Notes: a model not told the origin generated them from the letters alone. A stretch of DNA of 64,000 bases from JARFVT01 sp036677425 (GCA_036677425.1 JARFVT010000011.1:62001-126000); one strand, 5' to 3'. Counted from the stretch's first letter, positions 9,365-18,309 are shown. A program made the numbers and translations.

Positions 9365-10009
9365 ATGGAAATTATTCTTCTTGAACGAGTTGAAAATTTA
9401 GGCCAAATGGGCGATGTTGTCGCCGTCAAAGCTGGTTATGCTCGTAATTTCTTATTGCCACAAAAAAAGGCAACAAGGGCAACAAAAGCTAATTTAGAAA
9501 TATTTGAAGCACAACGTGTTCAGCTTGAAGCTGTTAATATTGAAAAACGTAATGAAGCCGAAAAAATTGCCGAAAAAATGGCAGGTTTAAGCGTGGTTAT
9601 CATTCGTTCTGCATCTGAAGCTGGTCATCTTTATGGCTCTGTCAACAGCCGCGATATTTCAACTGCGATTATTGAGGCGGGTTTTACCATCACCAGAAAT
9701 CAAGTATTGATGGAACGCCCAGTTAAAATGATTGGTATTTTTGATTATCGTATTCGCTTGCATGCTGAAACTCATGTTAGTGTCTCTATTAATGTTGCCC
9801 AATCAAGCGAAGAAGCCGAAGCCCAAGCCGAACGTGTAGCAAAAGGCGAAGCAGCAGTTATTACTGCGGCTGAAGCCGATGCCATTGACGCCCAAGCCCA
9901 AGCTCAGGTAAATGCTGATGCAATGGAAGCAGCCGCAGCGGCAAATAAAGCCGCCGAGGCCGCAGAAGATGCTGAGGGCAACGAAGCCGACACGGATAAA
10001 GCTGAATAA
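9365..10009 (+). CDS. rplI: ribosomal protein L9 with Ala/Glu-rich extension
   Basis: Large-subunit protein near the L1 stalk that helps keep the reading frame. Residues 1-50 are the N-terminal RNA-binding domain (MEIILLERVENLGQMGDVV, GYARNFLLPQKKA), followed by the long connecting helix and the C-terminal domain up to about residue 150. At 214 residues it is longer than the usual 148-190; the excess is a tail rich in Ala, Glu and Asp. It ends the rpsF-rpsR-rplI unit and is followed by a strong hairpin terminator at 10047. Confidence 0.96.
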   Translation: MEIILLERVENLGQMGDVVAVKAGYARNFLLPQKKATRATKANLEIFEAQRVQLEAVNIEKRNEAEKIAEKMAGLSVVIIRSASEAGHLYGSVNSRDISTAIIEAGFTITRNQVLMERPVKMIGIFDYRIRLHAETHVSVSINVAQSSEEAEAQAERVAKGEAAVITAAEADAIDAQAQAQVNADAMEAAAAANKAAEAAEDAEGNEADTDKAE

Positions 10010-10046
10010 TAATAGTTATTATTAGTTAGTTTAAATATGTTATTTT

Positions 10047-10089
10047 AAATATCGATCGCATGGCTATGTTCAAGCGGTCGATATTTTTA
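10047..10089 (+). terminator. rho-independent terminator after rplI
   Basis: Bases 10047-10059 pair with 10074-10086 (13 pairs with one G-U) around a 14-base loop, and the stem runs into a T-rich stretch ending ATTTTTAT. It closes the ribosomal protein operon before dnaB, which must therefore have its own promoter in 10090-10228. Confidence 0.8.
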
Positions 10090-10228
10090 TCTATAGTATA
10101 TTTAACTTATTCATTTTGTTAAGACAATTAACAACCATATTTCATGATATGTTCTGTTTTTTTTTAATGCGCTCTGGCAAAAAAAGGTTATTATAAGGAT
10201 AGCTTAAAGCAAATATGGGGCGGTAATC

Positions 10229-11752
10229 TTGAGCAATATAAATAATCTTGTAATCTCAGCAAATGCGACTGATGAAGATAATGAAAACACCAATTTAACC
10301 AGACAGCCACCGCGTAATGAGGAGGTTGAAGCAGCTTTGCTCGGTGCGATTTTAAGAAATAATCGTGCCTATGAACAAATTGCTGATATTTTACGCGCCG
10401 AACATTTTTTTGCCATTGAACATCAAAAAATATTCAAGCTGGTAAAAAAAATAATTGATGCGGGGCAAGAAGCCCGCGCCACCACCCTTCAACATTTAAT
10501 CGCCGGTGATGAAATGTTACAAGCCCTTGGTGGGGCAAGTTACCTGCGCGATTTGGCAGCCAATGTAATCAATGTAATCAATGCTAAAAATTATGCTAAT
10601 ATTATTTATGATTTATATTTAAAACGTGAATTAATTGGCCTTGGCGAAGATGTTGTCAATGCGGCCTATGATCATGATATTGACGAAACCGCCGATGTTC
10701 AAATTGAAAAAGTTGAAAGCAGGCTGTATCAATTGGCAACAACGGGTGAAACCGATCGCGGCGTTACCAGCCTTGGCGATGCGGCAAAATTGGCATTAGA
10801 GGCAACTGGTGAGGCCTTCATGCGCGATAATCATGTGGTTGGTGTTACCACGGGAATGCGTGATATTGATAATATGCTTGGTGGCTTGCACCGTTCGGAT
10901 TTATTGATTTTGGCGGGCAGGCCTGCCATGGGTAAAACCGCGCTTGCCACCAATATTGGCTTTAATGCTGCCAAGGCTTATAAAATAATTACCGATGATG
11001 CGGGTAATGAAGTAACCGAAGGCGGTAAGGTGTTATTTTTTAGTTTGGAAATGTCTGCCGAACAATTAGCAGGGCGAATTTTATCGGGTGAAGCAAAAAT
11101 ATCCAGCGATAAAATGCGTCGCGGCGAAATTACTCAAGATGATTTTAATCGCATTGCCGTTGCCTCGCAAGAATTATTGCGTATTCCGCTTTATATCGAT
11201 GATACCCCCGCCTTAACAATAACGGGGTTACGCCAACGGGCCAGACGGTTACAACGCCAGCATGGTTTGCATTTAATTATCATTGATTATTTACAATTAT
11301 TATCTGGACCGCCTGATAAACGCATGGATAATCGAACACAAGAAGTATCAGAAATAACCCGTGGCCTTAAGACATTGGCCAAGGAATTGGATATACCCGT
11401 CTTGGCATTATCACAATTAAGCCGTCAAGTTGAAAGCCGTGAAGATAAACGACCGATGTTATCGGATTTACGCGAATCTGGTTCAATTGAACAAGATGCC
11501 GATGTGGTAAGTTTTGTTTATCGCGAAGAATATTATTTACAACGCGAACATCCAAAACAACGCGATAACGAGGATGGTGCAAAATTTCTTGAGCGTGAAG
11601 CAAGAAAAAATCAAGCAATGAATGATTCACGTAATTTGGCAGAATTTATTATTGCCAAACAACGCCATGGCCCTGTTGGCACTGTCGAATTACATTTTGA
11701 TGGTGAATATGCCAGATTTAGCGATCTTGATAAAATTCATAGTGAAATATAA
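10229..11752 (+). CDS. dnaB: replicative DNA helicase DnaB
   Basis: A 507-residue hexameric 5'-3' helicase that leads the replication fork. The N-terminal DnaB domain begins at the conserved RQPPRNEEVEAALLGAIL; the RecA-like C-terminal half has Walker A AGRPAMGKT at about 229-237, Walker B-type LHLIIIDYLQLL and the arginine-rich REARKNQ region. An insertion between Walker A and KVLFFSLEM (about residues 250-267) is seen in other alphaproteobacterial DnaB proteins. The start is TTG at 10229, with GGGG 8-12 bases upstream; the ATG at 10215 runs into a stop. The gene is convergent with the sensor kinase gene that ends 12 bases on. Confidence 0.95.
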   Translation: MSNINNLVISANATDEDNENTNLTRQPPRNEEVEAALLGAILRNNRAYEQIADILRAEHFFAIEHQKIFKLVKKIIDAGQEARATTLQHLIAGDEMLQALGGASYLRDLAANVINVINAKNYANIIYDLYLKRELIGLGEDVVNAAYDHDIDETADVQIEKVESRLYQLATTGETDRGVTSLGDAAKLALEATGEAFMRDNHVVGVTTGMRDIDNMLGGLHRSDLLILAGRPAMGKTALATNIGFNAAKAYKIITDDAGNEVTEGGKVLFFSLEMSAEQLAGRILSGEAKISSDKMRRGEITQDDFNRIAVASQELLRIPLYIDDTPALTITGLRQRARRLQRQHGLHLIIIDYLQLLSGPPDKRMDNRTQEVSEITRGLKTLAKELDIPVLALSQLSRQVESREDKRPMLSDLRESGSIEQDADVVSFVYREEYYLQREHPKQRDNEDGAKFLEREARKNQAMNDSRNLAEFIIAKQRHGPVGTVELHFDGEYARFSDLDKIHSEI

Positions 11753-11764
11753 TATTTATCATAA

Positions 11765-13081
11765 TTAAATAGGTAATCTTATTTTAGCACGCAAGCCGCC
11801 ATATGGTGAATCTTCTAAGGTAATATTACCGCCATGGACGCGGGTTATATCGCGTGCAATGGAAAGCCCCAAACCCGTACCACCAGTTTCTATATTACGT
11901 GATCTATCCAGCCTGAAAAAAGGCTTGAATACATCTTCCCTGTCTTTTTCGGCAATGCCACAACCATTATCATCGATAAGAATTTCAATGGCATCGCCCC
12001 TTTTACCTACTGAAACCCATATATTGTCGGCATAAAGATTGGCATTTGCAATAAGATTATTTAAACAACGCCTGAAGGCATTGGGTTTTAACCAACTGAT
12101 TATATTTCCTTCCACATGATAATCTATATTAACGCCGCCATTTTTCCATCTCGCGCCAATATCATTAACAATCGAAGTTAAATCGCATTCAATGGTTACC
12201 TCCCCGCCTTCGCCTCTGGCAAATGTTAAATAACCATCGATCATTTTTTCCATCTCGGAAACATTTGCCGATAATTCATCAATATCATCACCTTTGCCCA
12301 ATAATGCCAATTGCAATTTCATGCGGGTTAATGGCGTGCGTAGATCATGACTAACCCCTGATAGCATATCTGTGCGTTGCCTGATTTGCCGCCTTATTCG
12401 TTGGCTCATTAAATTAAAGGCCATGGCGGCGCGTCTTACTTCGCTTGCACCTTCTGGTTTGAAATCCTCACTGTTTCCACGTCCTTTACCAAATAAATCA
12501 ACCGCTGTTGCTAATTTACTAATGGGCCTGATTTGGTTACGCATAAAGATCGATGCCACCGCAAATAAAATAAGCGATGAACCAACCATCCACATGATAA
12601 AAATATAGGTGCTAGTGCTAAATAATCTTTTGCCTGGGACAATAATCGTCAAGACATCTTCTTTTAACTGGATATCGATAACTACTTCTTTTTCAAATGA
12701 AGAGCTATCAATATGAAATGGTCGATGCAGGCGTTCTCTCAATGTTTTGCTCAATAATCTATCAATAAGGCCGTCGTCTTGGACATAACCATTGGGCAAT
12801 ATTTCACCTTTTCTTAGAATAAAGTCTAGTTCCATGGCTTGTTTGGCATTCAAGAAAATATCATCCATTTTATCGGGGTTTTGCCGTGTTTGATAAATTA
12901 CATTTTGTACATCGCCCGCTATTGTATTAGCCAATCGCCATGTTATCTTATCCCAATGATTATCATAAAAAATCCAAGCTGATATAATTTGTAATAATAT
13001 CAGTGGTGTAACAATAATCATTAATGACCGCCCATAAAGGGTTCGCGGCAGAATAGATTTTATAATATGGTGTGGTTTCAT
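11765..13081 (-). CDS. EnvZ-type sensor histidine kinase
   Basis: A 438-residue membrane sensor kinase. Membrane segments lie at about 17-38 and 159-180, enclosing a periplasmic domain of about 120 residues. A HAMP linker follows, then the phospho-acceptor His245 in SGVSHDLRTPLTRMK, and an HATPase domain with an N-box (NLIANANLYAD), DDNGCGI and GTGLGLSIARDI. It is encoded 37 bases downstream of its OmpR-type response regulator on the same strand. This MarR - response regulator - kinase set, divergent from a branched-chain aminotransferase gene, is a common alphaproteobacterial arrangement. The stimulus is unknown; EnvZ in the call means architecture only. Confidence 0.9.
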   Translation of the reverse strand: MKPHHIIKSILPRTLYGRSLMIIVTPLILLQIISAWIFYDNHWDKITWRLANTIAGDVQNVIYQTRQNPDKMDDIFLNAKQAMELDFILRKGEILPNGYVQDDGLIDRLLSKTLRERLHRPFHIDSSSFEKEVVIDIQLKEDVLTIIVPGKRLFSTSTYIFIMWMVGSSLILFAVASIFMRNQIRPISKLATAVDLFGKGRGNSEDFKPEGASEVRRAAMAFNLMSQRIRRQIRQRTDMLSGVSHDLRTPLTRMKLQLALLGKGDDIDELSANVSEMEKMIDGYLTFARGEGGEVTIECDLTSIVNDIGARWKNGGVNIDYHVEGNIISWLKPNAFRRCLNNLIANANLYADNIWVSVGKRGDAIEILIDDNGCGIAEKDREDVFKPFFRLDRSRNIETGGTGLGLSIARDITRVHGGNITLEDSPYGGLRAKIRLPI

Positions 13082-13118
13082 AAAAATATTACTATATAAA
13101 GTTATTATTGGTTAAAAT

Positions 13119-13805
13119 TTAATCTGGGCGCAAAACATATCCACGCCCACGCACCGTATGTAGATATCGCGGTGTTTTTGGATCAATTTCAATTTTACGC
13201 CGTAATCTTGTTACTTGCACATCGACCGATCGATCACCGCCTTCAATTTGGCAAAGAGTTGTTAATTCTTCGCGGCTCATAATACGCCCCGGTTCATTTG
13301 ATAATGATTTTAACAAGGCAACCTCGGTCGTTGTTAAGCGAACAGGGTCATCGCCTTTTAATAATATTTCACGGTTGGTATCAAACCGCATATGTCCCAT
13401 AATAATTATTGCAGGGGCTTCTATTGCGGGTGATATTTGCGCGCGCCTTAATATTGATTGGATGCGTAATATCAATTCACGCGGTTCAAACGGCTTTGTT
13501 AAATAATCATCTGCGCCTACTTGTAGCCCTTCGATTCTGGCTTCGGTTTCACCCATTGCAGTTAACATTAAAACTGGTATTGAATTCAACATACGCAATG
13601 ATTTTGTAAATTCTAAACCACTTTCACCCGGCATCATCACGTCAACAACAAGCAAATCAAAGCTAAATGATGACATTTTTTGTCTGGCATCATTGGCATT
13701 GGCGGCGGTTGTGACGCGAAAGCCTTCTTCCGTTAGAAATTTTTGCAAAAGCTCACGTAAGCGGGCGTCATCGTCGATAACTAATATATGGATATCATTG
13801 GTCAT
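13119..13805 (-). CDS. OmpR/PetR-type response regulator
   Basis: A 228-residue two-component response regulator. The receiver domain has the acidic pocket DDD at 11-13, the phosphorylated Asp55 (LLVVDVMMPGESG) and the conserved Thr/Lys positions (MLTAMGETEA, DDYLTKPFEPREL). The C-terminal winged-helix Trans_reg_C domain includes LTTTEVALLKSL and VTRLRRKIEIDPKTPRYLHTVRGRGY. It lies between the MarR gene (49 bases upstream) and the kinase. The petP-petR pair of Rhodobacter has the same MarR plus OmpR composition, which suggests a PetR-like orthologue, but no pet genes are in the window. Confidence 0.92.
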   Translation of the reverse strand: MTNDIHILVIDDDARLRELLQKFLTEEGFRVTTAANANDARQKMSSFSFDLLVVDVMMPGESGLEFTKSLRMLNSIPVLMLTAMGETEARIEGLQVGADDYLTKPFEPRELILRIQSILRRAQISPAIEAPAIIIMGHMRFDTNREILLKGDDPVRLTTTEVALLKSLSNEPGRIMSREELTTLCQIEGGDRSVDVQVTRLRRKIEIDPKTPRYLHTVRGRGYVLRPD

Positions 13806-13854
13806 AATGTTATTATATCAATTTTTTTCATCTAGTCAGTATTTTTTAAATACA

Positions 13855-14400
13855 TTATTTATTGTTACCATGCTTTTTGAATCTGGCACGGTCGTTTGGT
13901 GATGACATTATTGCCGACATTACCTTATAAAAACCATCGACCGCATCGCCGCCTGCTGCCTTAAAAGCGCGTTCGATTCTATGGCGCTGATCCTCGGTTA
14001 ATTTGCGTTCTAATATTATGCCTTTTTCAGTTAGATTTAATAACCTTTGGCGACGATCATATATGCCTTTTTTTTGTGTAATATAATCATCTTTAACCAA
14101 CTGCCCTAGGACTCTGCTAAGGCTTTGTTTGGTGATTTGTAAAATATTTAATAAATCTGATACGGGCATATTTGGATATCGTGAAACAAAATATATAACC
14201 CGATGGTGCGCACGACCAAGCGAGTGTTTAGTTAAAATATTATCAGGTTCAGAAATAAAATCACGATAGGCGAAAAATAACATTTCCATTGCCTTATGCA
14301 ATTCATCTTCGCGTAGGAATAATGGATTTATGTCAGATTTAATATTACCAATTTTCTTTTTTGATAAAAAATATGGGTTTGTAAAATTTATGTCAGTCAT
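13855..14400 (-). CDS. MarR-family transcriptional regulator (PetP-like)
   Basis: A 181-residue winged-helix repressor or activator. The DNA-binding core is LGRAHHRVIYFVSRYPNMPVSDLLNILQITKQSLSRVLGQLVKDDYI, with a wing containing DRRQRLLNLTEKG, both typical of MarR proteins. The start ATG is at 14398-14400; the gene is divergent from ilvE across 168 bases, so it could control both itself and ilvE. It heads the unit that continues into the response regulator and kinase. Ligand and targets are unknown. Confidence 0.88.
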   Translation of the reverse strand: MTDINFTNPYFLSKKKIGNIKSDINPLFLREDELHKAMEMLFFAYRDFISEPDNILTKHSLGRAHHRVIYFVSRYPNMPVSDLLNILQITKQSLSRVLGQLVKDDYITQKKGIYDRRQRLLNLTEKGIILERKLTEDQRHRIERAFKAAGGDAVDGFYKVMSAIMSSPNDRARFKKHGNNK

Positions 14401-14568
14401 ATTGACATATATTCAATATTCGGATAGATTATGCAATAGATATCTTTTCATGCCATTTAAATTAAAGTCATATGCTTAAATTATAATGTTAATTAAGTCT
14501 GCTTTGTTTTAGATATAATTATATAGCAGCAAGGCTGACATAAATACTTATTTTTAGGAGGTTTTTTA

Positions 14569-15468
14569 ATGACGCTTATATCTTTCGATGATCGTGATGG
14601 GCATATATGGGTTAATGGCGATATGGTCGAATGGCGTGACGCAAAATTACATATATTAAGCCATGGGTTGCATTATTCATCAAGTGTTTTTGAAGGCGAA
14701 AGATTTTATAACGGCAATATATTTAAATTACGTGAACATACGGATAGATTGATTAATTCTGCGCGTATTCTTGGTTTCAAAATTCCGTATAGTGCCGATG
14801 AAATTGATGCTGCTTGTCTTAAGCTTGTGGAAAAAAGTGGCGTTTCTAATGGCTATCTTCGGCCGATAGCATGGCGCGGTTCTGAAATGATGGCAATTTC
14901 AGCACAAGAAAATAAGGTTAATTTGGCAATTGCTGTTTGGGAATGGCCGAGCTATTTTTCCGCCGAGGCAAAAATGCAAGGCCTGAAATTACAAATAGCC
15001 AAATGGCGGCGTCCATCACCAGATACCATGCCAACCGACAGCAAGGCAGCAGGGCTTTATATGATTTGTACATTATCAAAACATAGCGCCGAACGCGATG
15101 GTTTTAATGATGCCTTGATGTTGGATTATCGCGGCTATATTGCAGAATCAACTGGTGCAAATATTTTCTTTTTAATGGATGATGGTAAATTACACACCCC
15201 AACTGCCGATTGTTTTTTAAATGGCATAACAAGACGTACTGCAATTGATCTTGCGCAAAAAATGGGGTTAGAGGTTGTTGAGCGTCATATAAAACCAGAG
15301 GAAATGGCAAATGCCACCGAAGCATTCTTAACGGGAACAGCAGTTGAAATTACACCGATTGCCTCGATTGATAATTATAAATTTACTCCTGGTAAAATAT
15401 GCAAACAATTAATCGATGCCTATGATTTAGAAGTTAATAACGAACTAATACAAACTGCGGCAGAATAA
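14569..15468 (+). CDS. ilvE: branched-chain amino acid aminotransferase
   Basis: A 299-residue fold-type IV PLP enzyme that transfers the amino group between valine, leucine or isoleucine and 2-oxoglutarate. The PLP lysine is Lys159 in PTDSKAAGLY; other family marks are HYSSSVFEGER, RPIAWRGSE, AESTGANIFF and LTGTAVEITPI. A perfect AGGAGG ribosome site precedes ATG 14569, predicting high expression. It could work with the valine catabolic operon at 47.4-50.6 kb, which takes up the pathway after the oxoacid is decarboxylated. A D-amino-acid or 4-amino-4-deoxychorismate lyase relative is less likely given the IlvE-length match. Confidence 0.93.
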   Translation: MTLISFDDRDGHIWVNGDMVEWRDAKLHILSHGLHYSSSVFEGERFYNGNIFKLREHTDRLINSARILGFKIPYSADEIDAACLKLVEKSGVSNGYLRPIAWRGSEMMAISAQENKVNLAIAVWEWPSYFSAEAKMQGLKLQIAKWRRPSPDTMPTDSKAAGLYMICTLSKHSAERDGFNDALMLDYRGYIAESTGANIFFLMDDGKLHTPTADCFLNGITRRTAIDLAQKMGLEVVERHIKPEEMANATEAFLTGTAVEITPIASIDNYKFTPGKICKQLIDAYDLEVNNELIQTAAE

Positions 15469-15545
15469 TGATTTAAAATATTTATTATATGCTATAGATT
15501 ATCTGCATAATATATGGCTGTTATTTAGAATATTGGAATTTAGAA

Positions 15546-16172
15546 ATGTATGAAACCGCAGTTGCTGCAGTTATAATTTTATTTGTAATCATTGATCCAA
15601 TTGGCAATATGCCAATTTTTATGGCATTGACACGCGGTAGTAGCAGTAAATATCGTCGCGCAATGGCGATTAAAGGGCCAATTGTTGCCATGCTTATACT
15701 GACATTATTTGCATTTGTTGGCGGTGATATACTGTCTGCACTTGGTATCGGCATGCCAGCATTCAAAGTAGCGGGCGGATTTATGTTGGCAGTAACTGCA
15801 TTTGAAATGGTGTTTGAAAAACGTAATAAACGTAAATCAAAAAATGCTGAAAAACTTATAAGAGTTACCGACCCAGATGATATTTCCGTATGTCCCATCG
15901 CAATTCCATTATTGGCTGGCCCAGGGTCGGTTACAACGATAATGTTATTAATGCATGGATATCAAGGCGATCTTGTTTCACAATTTATTGTTGTCGGTTC
16001 GCTTTTTGTTGTGCTTATGGTTTGTATGATTGTTTATTTATTATCAAATTCACTAGAACGCTTTATTGGCGAAACATTAAGCAGTGTTATCACTAGATTG
16101 CTGGGCGTTATTCTAGCAGCCTTATCGGTACAATTTATCACTGATGGGCTGAAAAATATATTTTTTCCCTAA
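15546..16172 (+). CDS. MarC-family integral membrane protein
   Basis: A 208-residue protein with six hydrophobic segments, a MarC/UPF0056 member. Family marks are LFVIIDPIGNMPIFMALT near the N-terminus, and PIAIPLLAGPGSVTTIMLL in the second half. Function in the family is unsettled; early links to multiple antibiotic resistance were withdrawn, and some members affect amino-acid export. A short gap of 77 bases follows ilvE on the same strand, so co-transcription with the aminotransferase is possible. Confidence 0.88.
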   Translation: MYETAVAAVIILFVIIDPIGNMPIFMALTRGSSSKYRRAMAIKGPIVAMLILTLFAFVGGDILSALGIGMPAFKVAGGFMLAVTAFEMVFEKRNKRKSKNAEKLIRVTDPDDISVCPIAIPLLAGPGSVTTIMLLMHGYQGDLVSQFIVVGSLFVVLMVCMIVYLLSNSLERFIGETLSSVITRLLGVILAALSVQFITDGLKNIFFP

Positions 16173-16195
16173 ATCTATGATGCTATTTTCTCTTT

Positions 16196-16245
16196 ACCAT
16201 TATGATGCTATTCGCATCGCAACCATTATGATGCTATTCGCATCG
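16196..16245 (-). repeat. two near-adjacent 24-bp direct repeats over a gene's stop codon
   Basis: Bases 16196-16219 recur exactly at 16222-16245, a 26-base period. Each copy contains GATGCGAATAGCATC on the minus strand, a five-pair hairpin with a five-base loop. The right-hand copy encodes the end MRIAS-stop of the small gene that follows; the other copy repeats that coding end downstream. A third partial copy (ATGATGCTAT) starts at 16177. Confidence 0.85.
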
Positions 16246-16600
16246 TCAAAATTTGATCATACATATTACGGTTTAAAGTTACCATTTGCTCGCATATGTC
16301 TGATCCGGGGTCATTTAACGCAACACGACCAGCGCGTGGCATGAAGGCTGCTATATTTTTAAGTGTTTGAGTTGTCTCCGCTGGGACATCATCGTCAAAG
16401 TTACGTGGCATATAATCTGCTGTCGTCCGCCAAATAAAATTATTGCTTTCCAATATGGCCTGCCAATCTTCCTTTAATGGCTTGTTTTCTATGGCATTTG
16501 CCAGCCGTTCTGCCAATTCAAAAAATGGTGCAGCCATCTTATGTAATATTTTATCACTAGGGGATTTACGAAAAGCACTTAATAAGACAATATTACTCAT
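16226..16600 (-). CDS. uncharacterised 124-residue protein
   Basis: I do not recognise the family. The predicted product is soluble, with no signal peptide and no membrane segment; it has a mixed-charge helical N-terminal half (KMAAPFFELAERLANAIENK) and a conserved-looking central part with WRTTADYMPRNFDDDVP. I start at the ATG at 16598-16600 because AGGA lies 11 bases before it; the ATG at 16612 sits right against that AGGA. Reading is steady without rare stops, and codon use is like its neighbours. It is convergent with marC, and its 3' end is duplicated in the adjoining repeat. Confidence 0.6.
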   Translation of the reverse strand: MSNIVLLSAFRKSPSDKILHKMAAPFFELAERLANAIENKPLKEDWQAILESNNFIWRTTADYMPRNFDDDVPAETTQTLKNIAAFMPRAGRVALNDPGSDICEQMVTLNRNMYDQILTMRIAS

Positions 16601-17039
16601 TATTCTGATCATCCTTAATTTTGTTTCTACAAATAGAGCGAACCAATAAAATATAAATATATCAACTGATGGGTATTGATTTTATTGGATCACCAATTGG
16701 GATTATAGTTTCAAGAAATATGCCAGTTTTTTTAGAGTTTATTATATATAGGCAGCAACCACAACATATGGTGTATTTAAAATAACAGACAGCCATATAT
16801 AGCATCCTATTATATTTTTCTAAAAAAGCTACTCAACCATTGATTTAAAAAAATCATTTTTTAAAATATAAAGGTGGAAGTGATTGGCAAAAACTGCCAC
16901 TGTAATATCGCAAGTAATATTAAATAATTGAATTTTAAATATATTTAATTAAATCTTGCTGTATGCACTAAGATAGAAAATACAAATATTATAAATAGCG
17001 TATGATTAACAACAACCTGAACATAGGGATAATATAGTA
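16601..17039. other. intergenic region upstream of aapJ, no gene seen
   Basis: About 440 AT-rich bases between two divergent genes. I see no credible coding frame. A short inverted repeat TGGCA-N5-TGCCA lies near 16884-16898 and the aapJ ribosome site (AGGGA) near 17027. The space is large for this genome and probably holds the aap promoter and operators, but I cannot place them. Confidence 0.5.
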
Positions 17040-18059
17040 ATGAAATTAAAAACACTTTTAATCACAAGTGCCGCAATAGCATTGGGAAGCACCGTTGCAA
17101 ATGCTGGTCTTCTTGGTGATGTTAAGGCCCGGGGCGAATTAAATTGTATCATTTCAACACCATTTGCTGGCTTTTCTGCACCGGATAATGTTGGCCGTTG
17201 GGAAGGTTTCGACGTTGATTTTTGTCGTGCAACTGCCGCTGCTATTTTAGGTGATGGCGATAAAGTTAAATTCATCGCAACAACACCAAAACAACGCTTC
17301 ACTACGCTTAATTCTGGTGAAGGCGATATTATGTATCGCAACACTACAGTTACATTAAGTCGTGATGCCGATCTTAAACTTACATTCCTTGGTACTAACT
17401 ATTATGATGGTCAAGGGTTTTTGGTCAGTAAAAGCCTTGGTGTAAAATCAGCCAAAGAACTTGATGGCGCATCTGTTTGTATCCAAACAGGTACAACAAC
17501 CGAATTAAATTTGGCCGATTATTTCCGTATTAATGATATGAGCTATGAGCCGGTGCCAGTTGAAACAAATGCCGAAGCAATCACTAATTATTCAGCTGGT
17601 CGTTGTGATGTTTATACAACCGATGCGTCTGCCCTTGCTGCTACAAGATCTGCATTAGATAATCCAGACAATCATATTATATTGCCTGAAATTATTTCAA
17701 AAGAACCATTGGGCCCTGCAGTGCGCCAAGGTGATGATGAATGGGCTGATGTTACTCGTTGGATATTAAAAGCACTCATTGCAGCAGAAGAATTTGGCAT
17801 TACACAGGCAAATGTTGCTGAAAAATCTGCTAAAGAAACCAATATTCCTAATATTGACCGCCTGCTTGGCACGAATGGTAATTTTGGTGAAATGATTGGC
17901 CTTGATAGTAAATGGGCAGTTAGAGCAATCGCTGCTGTTGGTAATTATGGTGAAATTTTTGAACGCAATATTGGCGCTAAAACTCCACTTGGTCTTGCCC
18001 GTGGCTTAAACGCACAATGGCGTGACGGTGGCTTAATATATGCTGAGCCAATTCGTTAA
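17040..18059 (+). CDS. aapJ: general L-amino acid ABC transporter, periplasmic binding protein
   Basis: A 339-residue SBP_bac_3 protein that captures polar amino acids in the periplasm for the Aap/Bzt transporter. A signal peptide of about 22 residues ends in VANA. The mature part shows GDVKARGELNCIISTPFAGFSAPDNVGRWEGFDVDFCRATAAAILGD and NGNFGEMIGLDSKWAVRAIAAVGNYGEIFERN, patterns diagnostic of AapJ/BztA. Genes for two permeases and the ATPase follow in order. A hairpin 28 bases after the stop probably limits read-through, favouring excess binding protein. Ribosome site AGGGA precedes the ATG. Confidence 0.95.
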   Translation: MKLKTLLITSAAIALGSTVANAGLLGDVKARGELNCIISTPFAGFSAPDNVGRWEGFDVDFCRATAAAILGDGDKVKFIATTPKQRFTTLNSGEGDIMYRNTTVTLSRDADLKLTFLGTNYYDGQGFLVSKSLGVKSAKELDGASVCIQTGTTTELNLADYFRINDMSYEPVPVETNAEAITNYSAGRCDVYTTDASALAATRSALDNPDNHIILPEIISKEPLGPAVRQGDDEWADVTRWILKALIAAEEFGITQANVAEKSAKETNIPNIDRLLGTNGNFGEMIGLDSKWAVRAIAAVGNYGEIFERNIGAKTPLGLARGLNAQWRDGGLIYAEPIR

Positions 18060-18087
18060 GAATTAACCGATGCATTAATTAAATACT

Positions 18088-18127
18088 CTGGCGTAACGTT
18101 GAAATATTACGTTGCGCCAGTTTTATT
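18088..18127 (+). terminator. hairpin between aapJ and aapQ (partial terminator)
   Basis: Bases 18088-18099 (CTGGCGTAACGT) pair with 18109-18120 (ACGTTGCGCCAG), 12 pairs with one G-U, around a nine-base loop, followed by TTTTATT. Such hairpins after binding-protein genes protect the upstream mRNA or end most transcripts, so that the binding protein is made in excess over the membrane parts. Confidence 0.75.
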
Positions 18128-18180
18128 CAAAACTAAGAGTAAAATATAAATTAGGGGAGGTAATAAGAGGGCAATTAAAT

Positions 18181-18309
18181 ATGGCTCGATTATTTAACCT
18201 TAAATTAAATGATGATGTTAAAAAACTCATCAAAAACATGAACAGGTATTGCCATGTCAACAGTAGAATCGCTACCCCCCAAAAATTCATTATTGCAATT
18301 ATGGCATAA
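18181..18309 (+). CDS. possible 42-residue leader ORF overlapping aapQ start
   Basis: An ATG at 18181 is preceded by GAGGG at nine bases, a better ribosome site than that of aapQ. It opens a frame MARLFNLKLNDDVKKLIKNM and on to a stop at 18307-18309, overlapping the first 56 bases of aapQ in another frame. The peptide is basic and has no family I know. It might serve to bring ribosomes to aapQ, or be chance. I rate it as a weak candidate. Confidence 0.25.
   Translation: MARLFNLKLNDDVKKLIKNMNRYCHVNSRIATPQKFIIAIMA

Noticed and set aside
13855..14400. Antibiotic resistance island from MarR, MarC and the RND pump
   Set aside because: The genes are far apart, in separate units and have ordinary chromosomal neighbours; no resistance phenotype can be read from names.
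16884..16898. Sigma-54 promoter upstream of aapJ
   Set aside because: The GG and GC elements are eight and not ten bases apart, so it does not fit the consensus spacing; only a short inverted repeat remains.
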